From contig NZ_WUQX01000001.1 in assembly GCF_009830285.1 (NCBI RefSeq), positions 3,100,501 through 3,164,500 on the forward strand: DNA of 64,000 bases, written 5' to 3'. This document shows, in pieces, positions 24,064 through 32,895 of this stretch (position 1 is the first letter of the stretch; each line of letters begins with the position of its first letter). The DNA comes from Sporofaciens musculi. GTDB lineage: Bacteria; Bacillota; Clostridia; Lachnospirales; Lachnospiraceae. Under the pieces are notes generated by a model. The model searched no databases and was not told the DNA's origin. It saw nothing but the letters and a program-made list of their open reading frames with translations. The translations under genes and the position numbers were made by a program.

Positions 24064-26848
24064 CTATCGCTCTTTCCCCCCTGGTTGCATCCCATTTTCC
24101 ATCCTGACCAACGTGATATTTTCCGATCCATTCCTCCCGCGCCATGGTACCGTCAGACTTCATATAATATTCTCCAAGTACCCACTGATTGACAAGCATA
24201 CGCCCTGATGAATCAAGATAATACCAATTTGAATCTGCATATAGCCATCCAGTCTGCATATAGCCGCTGGCATTAAAATGATACCAATGATTACCTACCT
24301 TCCTCCAACTGTTTCTTGGATAAGAACCGTCTGCATTCTGATACCACCAGCCTGTGGAATTTTTCTTCCACCCCTCCGTGACCTTCACCTTGTTCGGCAC
24401 CCATGCTCCGCTGCCGTCTACATAGTATTTTCCGTTATCCACCCATTCGTTCATTGCCAAGGCGCCGTTGGATTTCACATAATATTTATCTGCTATCCAC
24501 TGGCTGGATGCCATAGCCCCTGAACTGTTAAAATAGTACCAGCTTCCTCCGATTTTCTGCCACCCTGTCCTCATGGCTCCATTTGTTCCAAAATAATACC
24601 AGACAGAACCGATTTTCTGCCAGCTTGTCTGCATGTAACCATTGACGTTAAAATGATACCAGCTATTTTCAATCTTTTTCCATTCATTCTTCGGGTAGGA
24701 ACCATCTTTATTCTGATACCACCAGCCTGTGGAATTTTTCTTCCATCCCTCTGTGACCTTCACCTTGTTCGGCACCCATGCTCCGCTGCCGTCCACATAG
24801 TATTTTCCGTTATCCACCCATTCGTTCATTGCCATAACACCGTTGGATTTCACATAATATTTATCTGCTATCCACTGGCTGGATGCCATAGCCCCTGAAC
24901 TGTTAAAATAGTACCAGCTTCCTCCGATTTTCTGCCACCCTGTCCTCATGGCTCCATTTGTTCCAAAATAATACCAGACAGAACCGATTTTCTGCCAGCT
25001 TGTCTGCATGTAACCATTGACGTTAAAATGATACCAGCTATTTTCAATCTTTTTCCATTCATTCTTCGGGTAGGAACCGTCTGCATTCTGATACCACCAG
25101 CCTGTAGAGTTAGATTTCCAGCCTTCCTGAATTGGGGTTGGATTCTGGCCCGGCTGATATCCATTAATAAACGGAATGGAATAATCGCTGGCATAATCCT
25201 GGGCAAAAGAACCAGACATCCCATATATGGTCAGATTATTGTCATTTCTAAACACATTACTGCCAAAGACGGTGACACTATCTGGAATATAAATTTTCTT
25301 CAAACTGGTACAGCCGTCAAATGCATAGCTGTTGATTACCGTAACACTCTCCGGAATATGTACGTTTTCTAGCGAGATATTATTCCGGAAAGCATAAGAG
25401 TCAATCTTGGTTACAGAATTCGCAATCGCCAATTCTGAGAGAAGCTTACAATTATAAAAGGCTTCATAACCGATTACAGTCGTTCCGTTATATATTACGG
25501 CTTTTTTCAGTGACGTACAGTCTGCAAAACAACTGCTGGATATGCCGGCAGTTCCTGAATAATAAACCGTTTTCAAATTCGTACAATATCTGAATGCACT
25601 GTTTCCCAAAGAGCTAACGCTGGCAGGGATTGTACATGTCGTAATGGATGTATTATAAAACGCTGAACTTCCGATAGAAGACAATCCGTTATTAAACGAT
25701 ACATTCGTCAGAGCCTCACAATAATCGAAAGCGCTGTCCCCAATACTTTGCAATCCAGGTGGAAATGTAACCGACTGCAATGCACTGCAATTATTAAACG
25801 CTCTGGTCCCAATCGTTTGTAATCCCGAAGGAAGGGCAATTCCCTGCAATGCGGCGCAATCCCTGAATGCATAATCATCAATTACTGTTAATGTCTGCGG
25901 GAAATTAATCCTTTCCAATACAGAACAACCACGAAATGCTTCATAGCCTATTTTCTTAATCGGGACATTGATGGTTACGGAGTTTAGATTTGAGCAGCTC
26001 TTAAATGTGTAATTGCAAAGCTCTGTAAACGAACCTCGTAATACTGCCGAAGTCAGTTTTGTGCATCCCTCAAATGCGCCTTTTCCCAATGTCACCATGG
26101 ATTCCGGAATGGAGATACTTGTCAGCGCCGTGCCACTGAAGCACCATTCACCGATTGTAGTCACATGGTTTCCTATGGTTACCTGTCTAAGCGCACTGCA
26201 ATCATTGAACGCCCTTTCTCCAAGCTCCACAACCGTACCCGGAATCGAAATAGACGTAATAGCCGTACATTTTCGGAACGCGCGACTTCCGATTGAGATA
26301 AGCCCTGAATTCAATGTTACAGTCCGAAGTCCTGTACAGCCAAAAAACGCTTCATAACCAATCGTTGTTACTGATGAAGGGATTGTTACGGACTGAACGC
26401 CTGTACATTCCTTGAATGCATAGCTTCCAATCTCAGTAACCGTATTGGGAATTACCACCTGTCCGCCGGCTCCGTTGTATTTCTTTAATACAGTACCTTC
26501 AATAGTAAAATCAGCTGAAGAACTGAATAGCTGCGCCGTTTCATCTGATTCCGCCCCGTCGTCTGCTTCCTGTATATCTTGTTCTTCTTCAGCAGACGCC
26601 TGATCTTCTGCAGATACATCTGTGACTGTACCAGAAAATGATTCTTCTGAATCTTCATCCTGTTCTCCATTTGCGTTATCGGTGATGCTTGTATCTTTAG
26701 AATCTTCCAATTCTGTTTCAGTCTCGATTTCGACATTAACATTATCTGCGTATACATCGTCTGTCGAATCTGCCGCCCATACAGTCAAATTGAATAACAT
26801 TGTTACTAATACACTACTTAAGATGATTCCTCTTTTTATCTTTCGCAC
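24053..26848 (-). CDS. BspA-like leucine-rich repeat surface protein with choline-binding-type repeats
   Basis: A 931-residue secreted protein. Residues 1-26 are a signal peptide ending VWAA; 27-110 is an acidic linker. About 113-545 holds roughly nineteen LRR_5/BspA units of the form IGxxAFxxCxxLxxVTIPxSV. About 575-915 holds cell-wall-binding repeats (GWWYQN, SWYHFNVNGYMQTSWQKIG, VWYYFGTNGAMRTGW) of the pneumococcal choline-binding type. The start is GTG 26848 with AGGAG ahead. The repeats would hold it non-covalently on phosphocholine-bearing polymers, which fits the adjacent lic genes; the LRR part would face outward, perhaps binding host or bacterial ligands. Clostridial repeats of this family can also bind glycans, so choline binding is inferred. 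Confidence 0.87.
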   Translation of the reverse strand: MRKIKRGIILSSVLVTMLFNLTVWAADSTDDVYADNVNVEIETETELEDSKDTSITDNANGEQDEDSEESFSGTVTDVSAEDQASAEEEQDIQEADDGAESDETAQLFSSSADFTIEGTVLKKYNGAGGQVVIPNTVTEIGSYAFKECTGVQSVTIPSSVTTIGYEAFFGCTGLRTVTLNSGLISIGSRAFRKCTAITSISIPGTVVELGERAFNDCSALRQVTIGNHVTTIGEWCFSGTALTSISIPESMVTLGKGAFEGCTKLTSAVLRGSFTELCNYTFKSCSNLNSVTINVPIKKIGYEAFRGCSVLERINFPQTLTVIDDYAFRDCAALQGIALPSGLQTIGTRAFNNCSALQSVTFPPGLQSIGDSAFDYCEALTNVSFNNGLSSIGSSAFYNTSITTCTIPASVSSLGNSAFRYCTNLKTVYYSGTAGISSSCFADCTSLKKAVIYNGTTVIGYEAFYNCKLLSELAIANSVTKIDSYAFRNNISLENVHIPESVTVINSYAFDGCTSLKKIYIPDSVTVFGSNVFRNDNNLTIYGMSGSFAQDYASDYSIPFINGYQPGQNPTPIQEGWKSNSTGWWYQNADGSYPKNEWKKIENSWYHFNVNGYMQTSWQKIGSVWYYFGTNGAMRTGWQKIGGSWYYFNSSGAMASSQWIADKYYVKSNGVMAMNEWVDNGKYYVDGSGAWVPNKVKVTEGWKKNSTGWWYQNKDGSYPKNEWKKIENSWYHFNVNGYMQTSWQKIGSVWYYFGTNGAMRTGWQKIGGSWYYFNSSGAMASSQWIADKYYVKSNGALAMNEWVDNGKYYVDGSGAWVPNKVKVTEGWKKNSTGWWYQNADGSYPRNSWRKVGNHWYHFNASGYMQTGWLYADSNWYYLDSSGRMLVNQWVLGEYYMKSDGTMAREEWIGKYHVGQDGKWDATRGERAIDVE
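24351..25100. repeat. two 375-bp near-identical tandem units in the choline-binding region
   Basis: The 125-codon block repeats with a period of exactly 375 bp (landmark CCTGTGGAAT at 24351 and 24726, degenerate at 25101). Only scattered, mostly silent differences were seen. Each unit spans several cell-wall-binding repeats. Such a recent in-frame duplication can expand or contract by recombination and will also confuse short-read assembly. Confidence 0.88.
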
Positions 26849-26925
26849 TTAACTCCATCTCCTATTCAAATAATACTATTCCTACACCGAGGGCCATATC
26901 CATTTCTCCTAATTGTTAGTTTTAT

Positions 26926-26953
26926 ATAATATTAGCTTATATTATTTTTTCAA
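26926..26953 (-). promoter_or_regulatory. probable promoter of the choline-binding-type protein gene
   Basis: Minus-strand TTGAAA (26948-26953), 16 bp, TATTAT (26926-26931), in a very AT-rich stretch. Between it and the GTG start lies a short open frame (ATGGATATGGCCCTC..., 13 codons, stop overlapping the next ribosome site) preceded by TTAGGAG. This could be a leader peptide. Other -10 choices are possible here. Confidence 0.5.
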
Positions 26954-26997
26954 AACACTTTTATATACGTTCTAGCAAAGAACTTTTAACTGTACAA

Positions 26998-28464
26998 TTA
27001 TCTTTTTATATTTTTATTTAACCATATTACAGCACTTTTTACAGAATTGTATATCACCTCATTCTTAAGCCAATATTCAATCACAAAATATCCTGACGCA
27101 CATAAGAAAATACTTAAAAATAATTCTGGAATTGTTCCTGCCGTCACCCGTTTCATAACAATCGCCGCTGCCAGTACAAATCCACTTCCAATCAAACTTT
27201 TTCTGACCACCGAACTGACTCCATACAACGTAACCATCCTTCTTCCATAAATATACGCCATCAACCCTGTAAAACCTTCACTTAACATTGTGGTAAACGC
27301 CGCTGCTTCCTGTTTAAAAAAGGGAATGAATATAAGATTCAGCACAAAATTTATCCCTGCGCTGACTGCAGTTATATAGAGAAGGGCTTTTTCTTTTCCA
27401 TTAGGTACAAGAACGCACTGTCCCCAATAGACTGCCATCACAAAACAGTACAGACCAATGGAAAGAATAAACATAGATGTGGCTGCTTCCAGATACTCAC
27501 TGCCTCCCACAAGATAAACTGCTTCTTTGGAGAACACGCACAATCCAATGACTGTAGGAAATGTAATCGTCAGAACCATGCGATATATTTCCGATGCAGT
27601 CTGATAAAAACTCTCCAGATTTCCATTGCCCACAAATTCACTTAATCTTGAAATTCCAATGACAACTGCTGCAACTAAAATCCCACCTACCACACTATAA
27701 ATCTTTACTCCGGTGCTGTATAATCCCACACTGTAATCTCCGCACAGAAAACCAAGCAAGGTCTGGTCCGTATTTACATAAATGGTTATCATCAACGAAT
27801 TAGCAAAAAAGATAATACTCTTTTTCAGATGTCTGCCCCAATCAATATGAAACACCAGCCTTAGGTCGCAATATTTCCTTGCATATATAAAATTAAATAT
27901 ATTTGAGCCGGCAGACGCTATGATTGAGATGAATGCATAATGAAGCAAGTCATCTCTGTCACGCACTAACAGAAAAAGCATTGCCATGGACAAAATCTGT
28001 GTGACAACCTGACGAAGTGTAATATACAGATAATCCTCATATATGTTAAACACCCATTCGACGCCAATCGCCGTAAGAAAAATGGACAGAGAACACAGGA
28101 ACACTAAAAGCGCATCTTTCCGGAGATAGGGCGCTGATAGGGTGCAGATGAACAAAAGAAGATAAGCTATTCCAACTATAAAAATCTGAAAGGAAAAAAC
28201 CTCAGACCCAAATTCTGACATCTTTTTCCTGTCACTTCGGATCATAGCTCCGTCCCGTCTGGCATAATCCGTTAATCCAAGTGCCCCAATCAGGCTAAAG
28301 TAACCAATAATAGACAAAACAAAATTATAACGCCCTATGTTTTCCACCCCAAGGGTCCGCAGCGCATAGGGCATGGTAATCATCGGAAAAATAACATTTA
28401 ACACTCTTTTACATGCAAATATGATTGTATTAATCTTAATTGATTTATTTTGCCCGCCATTCAT
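26998..28464 (-). CDS. polysaccharide flippase (Wzx-like), locus A
   Basis: A 488-residue membrane protein with 12-14 hydrophobic helices, starting INTIIFACKRVLNVIFPMITMPYALRTLGVENIGRYNFVLSI, the PST/MOP-superfamily opening. Wzx flippases move undecaprenyl-linked oligosaccharide repeat units across the membrane. It is the last gene of locus A, beginning at an ATGA overlap with the HAD remnant. Locus B encodes a second, clearly different flippase, so each glycan probably has its own. No terminator was evident after it. Confidence 0.88.
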   Translation of the reverse strand: MNGGQNKSIKINTIIFACKRVLNVIFPMITMPYALRTLGVENIGRYNFVLSIIGYFSLIGALGLTDYARRDGAMIRSDRKKMSEFGSEVFSFQIFIVGIAYLLLFICTLSAPYLRKDALLVFLCSLSIFLTAIGVEWVFNIYEDYLYITLRQVVTQILSMAMLFLLVRDRDDLLHYAFISIIASAGSNIFNFIYARKYCDLRLVFHIDWGRHLKKSIIFFANSLMITIYVNTDQTLLGFLCGDYSVGLYSTGVKIYSVVGGILVAAVVIGISRLSEFVGNGNLESFYQTASEIYRMVLTITFPTVIGLCVFSKEAVYLVGGSEYLEAATSMFILSIGLYCFVMAVYWGQCVLVPNGKEKALLYITAVSAGINFVLNLIFIPFFKQEAAAFTTMLSEGFTGLMAYIYGRRMVTLYGVSSVVRKSLIGSGFVLAAAIVMKRVTAGTIPELFLSIFLCASGYFVIEYWLKNEVIYNSVKSAVIWLNKNIKR

Positions 28465-28631
28465 AATGCTTCATCAAATCCCAGTCTAAGCTTCAAAGCC
28501 CCATCCCTTTTCTTTGACACCGCATATTCCGTCCTAAGCCCCGACGGCTCCGCCTGATAGCCATTATGCTTCACAATGGTTCCATCCAGAATCCAGGCAT
28601 GGCCTAATGTAGATAAAATCAGCTTATTCAT
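28461..28631 (-). pseudogene. remnant of a HAD-family phosphatase gene
   Basis: A 56-codon open frame from ATG 28631. It reads LGHAWILDGTIVKHNGYQ and then AEPSGLRTEYAVSKKRDGALKLRLGFDEAL. The first part matches the N-terminus of HAD phosphatases found in capsule loci, whose usual WILDLDGTIVKHNGY nucleophile motif here lacks two residues (LD), and the body of about 80-100 residues is missing. I read it as an internally deleted gene joined to its C-terminal tail. It overlaps the SIS gene by 8 bp and the flippase by 4 bp, so translation is still coupled. A functional small protein cannot be ruled out. Confidence 0.5.
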
Positions 28632-29223
28632 GATTCAGTCTCTCCCCAATAGCCCCTCCCGGATGGTTAGGCTTAAAATCCCTCTCCAAATCCAGACGAA
28701 GCCGCCTTGACAACTCCACCGCAACCGTCTGAAGCACAATCAGATTCAGGGTTGTGGAATTATTCGGAACAATATCCCACAGATCCCCCTCATGTTCCAT
28801 CTGGATTAATATCTTATTTTCCATGGTGTCCGCCAGCACACTCTGCTGCTCAAAGCTTATTAGCCACAGCTTCACATCCTCCCGCTTCCTCAGCAATTCC
28901 ACAAGGTACACCGTCTCCGCAGTCGCACCGCTTTTGGTAAGAATAATCACCAAATCTCCCTTATGTACCATTCCCATATCCCCATGCACCGCAGAATTCA
29001 TATGGAGGAATCCCGCGTCCAGCCCAAGGGAAAGCATGGTCCCCACAAACTTATCACAGATAGGCACATTCTTCCCCAATCCAGACGCAATCACCTTATG
29101 CCCCTTTCTAATCGTTCTCTCACAGTCAGAAATCAGCCTCTCCATATCATGTTCAGAAATCGAATCCAACGCATTCCCAATAATCCTGCTATTCATGTCA
29201 AAAAATTTATTCATTGTATTCAT
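28624..29223 (-). CDS. SIS-domain sugar-phosphate isomerase
   Basis: A 199-residue single SIS domain. Features are KVIASGLGKNVPICDKFVGTM (near 43), LTKSGATAETVYLVE (near 95, phosphosugar-binding Ser/Thr) and the C-terminal HPGGAIGERL, typical of the KpsF/GutQ arabinose-5-phosphate isomerase group and also close to phosphoheptose isomerases. It overlaps the upstream nucleotidyltransferase/kinase by 17 bp and precedes a HAD remnant. Isomerase, kinase, phosphatase and nucleotidyltransferase together resemble the logic of nucleotide-heptose pathways. The actual sugar is unknown. Confidence 0.82.
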   Translation of the reverse strand: MNTMNKFFDMNSRIIGNALDSISEHDMERLISDCERTIRKGHKVIASGLGKNVPICDKFVGTMLSLGLDAGFLHMNSAVHGDMGMVHKGDLVIILTKSGATAETVYLVELLRKREDVKLWLISFEQQSVLADTMENKILIQMEHEGDLWDIVPNNSTTLNLIVLQTVAVELSRRLRLDLERDFKPNHPGGAIGERLNHE

Positions 29224-30727
29224 CTAGCGCCTCCTCCAAATAATAAAGTCCATTATAAAATGCCCCGCAAATCGAATCATAATCCTCCCAGGCATAGGTG
29301 GTAAGACTCAACCACGTAATCGCCAGAAACAGCTTCATCTGCCTCCTTGTCACTTCCCCCTCCAAGAGCTCAAAAAAACAGTCCTCCATATCTTCCCAAT
29401 GGTTTGACGCAATCACAAGTCTCACGCCTTTCTCATCAATATCAAGGGTAAAACGCTTCAAATTAAACTGGTCATAATTACTTACCAGGGAATAATACAG
29501 CTTTACCCAGTCATAGGCTGCGTCGCCATAGAGCTTAGTCCTTCCAAAATACCCCCGCGGGTCAAGTAAAACCGGCGTCTTCTCCTGCTTAAGCATCATA
29601 TTGCTGAAGGTACAATCCCCATGAATCAGTCGGAAGCTGTCCGGACAATACTCCATCACCAGCCTCTCCACAATATCCTGACAGCAGAAAATATTTCTGC
29701 ACCTTCTACCGTTTACCACCACCGCCTCATCATCCCCAAAAGGAACCAGACGGCGCACCTTCTTAAGCCTCTCATATGTTTTATCCAAATAAGCAATCCT
29801 GTAACTCTCCTGGTCAGACGGAACCGACTCCAAACCATGGACTTGCCTCAGACACCCAATCACCTGTTCCAGAATCCCCTTCTTCTCCTCATAGGAAATG
29901 GAATCATATTCATAGATATTCCTTCCATCAATGTACTCCATACAAAGAGGCTCATACTCATAGATTACAGGGATATTTTCAAACTTTTCCTCTTTAATCT
30001 TTTGATACCAGGCCGCCTCCCGAACTGCCAGCTCTCTGCCCTGCTTATCAACAGGAAGCTTATAGATTCTATCCCCCTCCACTCTCATACTGTTAAAGGG
30101 ACGGCATCTTGCCTTACTCAACTTCTCCCACTCACTGTACAGCCCGTACTCATGAGTGTGGTACAGCCCTTGTTCTTCAAAATGAAAGCCTTTTGATTGA
30201 AGCCAGCGAACAAACTCCCCCTCATCCGGTACATCTTCAAGGCGCTGTTTGTCATGAAAAATGAAAAAACCCGCCACGCCAAACTCAGAACTTTTTTCCT
30301 CACTGAACACCCCGTTCTCATACTTCCACCTGCATGGAAAATCCTTTGACAGACCGATGATATCACCCTTTGAGTTTGGTATTTCATACACATCCGGAAG
30401 AATCAAATCGCACCAGATTAGCATGAAACGTTTCTGCCCAGGAATATGAGAAAGAGCCTCCTTTAGTCCCCCGCAGGTGCCCACATGCCCCGTACCGCAT
30501 ACCAGACAATACTCCACCTCTGCAAATTCCCTCAGATAACGTTTTAGCACATCATATTTATAATCCCCGATAATCACATACTTCTTATCCGGAAATTTAC
30601 GGAACAAATGAAAAAGCATCGGCAGGTTATTCACCGGTACCAATGCTTTTGGTTTATTTTTTGTCAACTCCTTCATGCGCGTTCCCTTGCCGCCTGCCTG
30701 AACGATAATATACTCCAACTCTCCCAT
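29207..30727 (-). CDS. bifunctional sugar nucleotidyltransferase / APH-type kinase
   Basis: A 506-residue fusion. Residues 1-230 are a nucleotidyltransferase (IIVQAGGKGTRMKELTKNKPKALVPVNNLPM, IWCDLILPD). Residues 240-506 are an aminoglycoside-phosphotransferase/choline-kinase-like domain with CMEYIDGRNIYEY, the catalytic HGDCTFSNMMLKQ (H-G-D-x(4)-N, near 375) and the metal-binding DPRG. ATG 30727 is chosen for GGGAGG 8 nt upstream. It probably phosphorylates a sugar and then activates it with an NTP, comparable in layout to bifunctional HldE although the domains are unrelated. The adjacent SIS isomerase and HAD remnant support a dedicated activated-sugar route for glycan A. Confidence 0.8.
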   Translation of the reverse strand: MGELEYIIVQAGGKGTRMKELTKNKPKALVPVNNLPMLFHLFRKFPDKKYVIIGDYKYDVLKRYLREFAEVEYCLVCGTGHVGTCGGLKEALSHIPGQKRFMLIWCDLILPDVYEIPNSKGDIIGLSKDFPCRWKYENGVFSEEKSSEFGVAGFFIFHDKQRLEDVPDEGEFVRWLQSKGFHFEEQGLYHTHEYGLYSEWEKLSKARCRPFNSMRVEGDRIYKLPVDKQGRELAVREAAWYQKIKEEKFENIPVIYEYEPLCMEYIDGRNIYEYDSISYEEKKGILEQVIGCLRQVHGLESVPSDQESYRIAYLDKTYERLKKVRRLVPFGDDEAVVVNGRRCRNIFCCQDIVERLVMEYCPDSFRLIHGDCTFSNMMLKQEKTPVLLDPRGYFGRTKLYGDAAYDWVKLYYSLVSNYDQFNLKRFTLDIDEKGVRLVIASNHWEDMEDCFFELLEGEVTRRQMKLFLAITWLSLTTYAWEDYDSICGAFYNGLYYLEEALDEYNE

Positions 30728-30741
30728 TATGCAGCCTCCCT

Positions 30742-31856
30742 TCAAAATCTTAGATAACCTTTATCACTTGCAAAATCCTGGTTTTGAAATAACCTTCTTT
30801 GCTGGCTCTGAAAATATCTGGATTTACAGATTCTATTTTCCAGAATCCTCATACCCTCATCCTTCGTGGCTCTCACGTCGATTCTGACCGCATCCGCAAT
30901 ATCCAGACATCCAGCTTCTTTATTGTGATAGATCCCCTCCAAAATCGGATAATGTATCTTCCCATTCTCCCAATAATTTACCCAGGAATAAAAAGGATTG
31001 ATAAGAGAATTTCCCCAATGGATGAACCAGCACCTTTCTATATAAAAGGTCTCTATCTTTATGTCCTCAAAATCCTTCAGATAAGTAAAAAACCAATCCA
31101 GGTTAAATGCGGTTTCCATCTCTTGATAATGCTTCATCCATTCTTTAGATACCGTATTCTGAAAAATGTCTATAAATCCTACATTATCATTAATAAAAGT
31201 CACGCCAAAGCTCCAATGTTTGCCATGGGTACGGCTAAACCACATATCAAGGGACATGGCAGATACGCCCTTTTCCTTTACATACTGTTCCACCTGTATA
31301 AGAGCCTGACTCGTTCTTTCATATTCCATCAAAAAAGAAGTATCGTCTGCATCCACACTCCAAAACGACTGATATCCCATTTTTTTCGCATGATAGAAAG
31401 GTGTTAAATGGGCATGTGTGGCAAACCTCCAATTTCCTGTATAGAGCCTGTCCGCAGTCTGCCTGACAGAACGGCCATAAGAGGGGATGAATTTGATATT
31501 ACGGTCCTCAAAAAGACAGGTTTTCAAAACCTTGTGCTCCAGCCATTTATTATCACATATAATATAATAATCTGCCCCCATCTGCGCCGCGATATCCAGC
31601 CACATCTGAATACATTCCAGAGTGTACGGGGCCTCTCTGTTAATTTTCAGATAAAATACTGGAGTACTTATACCCCCCCCTTACCCTTTTGGCCATCTAA
31701 TTTACCGCTTACCGTAAAGCCGAAAAATCTGATAATCCGATGGATTTGTCCATTCATATGGACATCTATAGGGCCGGTATCCATACATCTCCATCCCACT
31801 TTTTTAAACGACTTTATAATCGTTTTAACCATATTTTTTATCTTACTTTTTATCAT
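30742..31856 (-). pseudogene. glycosyltransferase, out of frame at a G8 tract (phase-variable candidate)
   Basis: Two frames make one gene. From ATG 31856 (GGAGGAAAT ahead) the N-terminal part runs to a TAA right after the tract at 31673-31680. The remainder continues in another frame as STPVFYLKINREAPYTLECIQMW..., uninterrupted to 30742. With 9 (or 6) G the frames join into about 371 residues; with the 8 G here it is off. The protein has FWSVDADDTS (DxD-like) and YYIICDN, suggesting a GT-A-type transferase of glycan A. Internal initiation at ATG 31605 might give a truncated product. A real switch or a homopolymer error are the two explanations. Confidence 0.78.
31673..31680 (-). repeat. poly-G8 tract in coding strand, gene off
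   Basis: Eight C on the plus strand equal eight G in the gene. The upstream frame reads AAG GGG GGG GTA TAA; one extra G gives GGT ATA AGT and joins the downstream frame. Slipped-strand length change would switch the glycosyltransferase. Confidence 0.8.
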
Positions 31857-31919
31857 ATTTCCTCCATCCCGCTTCGCAGTCATGTTACCCTACCCTTTCG
31901 GTTACCTAATTTCTCTGAT

Positions 31920-32867
31920 TTAATTTCCACATCTTATAACCCTGTCTATCACCTGCTCTGCGATTCGAGTCTCATCTTCCTTGCACCAGTGATATGTTTT
32001 TATTCTGGAATGGTTCTTCCAACATTTCTCCAACAGAAATAAATCCTTATGAGGATACAATAGATTATCGATTGAAATAATATTAGCTTCTGAGAAACTG
32101 ATTAAATCCATAAATCCGCTTCTGGCGCCAATCACAGTTCCACATATTTCACAAAGAGAGATTGCTTCAATCAAATCAAAATCCAACCCATATGTATTCT
32201 CTAAAGCTTTCTGACCTTTGATAGCCGAACTAATCACCTGATATCCTCTGGCTGCCAGGTGATTAGCAATTTTCTGAAAAAAAGAAAAGGGAATATTTCT
32301 GCAACTGTTTGCATATGGATTCATTACTACCGTTTTCTCCGGTACAATCACCCCTGAAGCTATAAGCTGCTTTGTCCTTTTCGATAGCGGAAACTTTTTA
32401 CAAGCTGCCGGTTTTGTTTCCTGCGGCAGCTTATAGATAGCCTTTACGATGTGTGAGTAATCTACGAATTCAACCGAACTGAAAAGCTCTGACCTTACAT
32501 ATGCGTCAACTGAGACTGACAAGATCTCTGGTTGAATATGCCTAAAATGGCAGCCAATATCCATTGTATAGAAATCATTCAGCATCAGCATCTTTTCTCT
32601 TTTAACAGGAAGGATTTCTTCTTTTTTGATATCAAAATATTGATATACTGCATTATAGGGATCAGCGGAAATGATTTTAATATCATTAATATGGTTTCTT
32701 TTTTGATATTCTCTTAGATATGAAAGAGTAAAGACCCGGTCTCCCACTCCAGAATATGTTGATATCATCTTACTTTTCGGATTATGCTTAATCAAACTAT
32801 TTGCCGTCAGTAATCCGCCCATAGCGGCATACCCTTTTCTGGCATACTTTAATACTGAAATACCCAT
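31920..32867 (-). CDS. GT9-like (heptosyltransferase-fold) glycosyltransferase
   Basis: A 315-residue GT-B-like protein. An N-terminal GVGDRVFTLSYLREYQKR region resembles the GDxxxxTP...L opening of family-9 transferases. The C-terminal half has VVMNPYANSCRNIPFSFFQKIANHLAARGYQVI (P-x-A, W/F-x-x-L-x-L-type acceptor) and EICGTVIGARSGFMDLISF, like the NDSGP/GARSG donor-site loop. It probably adds one sugar to glycan A on the inner face of the membrane. ATG 32867; the phase-variable gene follows 63 bp downstream. Family placement is by pattern only; donor and acceptor are unknown. Confidence 0.65.
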   Translation of the reverse strand: MGISVLKYARKGYAAMGGLLTANSLIKHNPKSKMISTYSGVGDRVFTLSYLREYQKRNHINDIKIISADPYNAVYQYFDIKKEEILPVKREKMLMLNDFYTMDIGCHFRHIQPEILSVSVDAYVRSELFSSVEFVDYSHIVKAIYKLPQETKPAACKKFPLSKRTKQLIASGVIVPEKTVVMNPYANSCRNIPFSFFQKIANHLAARGYQVISSAIKGQKALENTYGLDFDLIEAISLCEICGTVIGARSGFMDLISFSEANIISIDNLLYPHKDLFLLEKCWKNHSRIKTYHWCKEDETRIAEQVIDRVIRCGN

Positions 32868-32895
32868 ATATAAAATACTCCTGGTTTTAATCTAT

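Noticed and set aside
24653-24898. Plus-strand frames in the choline-binding repeat region
   Set aside because: They repeat with the 375-bp period and are antisense shadows of the repeats.
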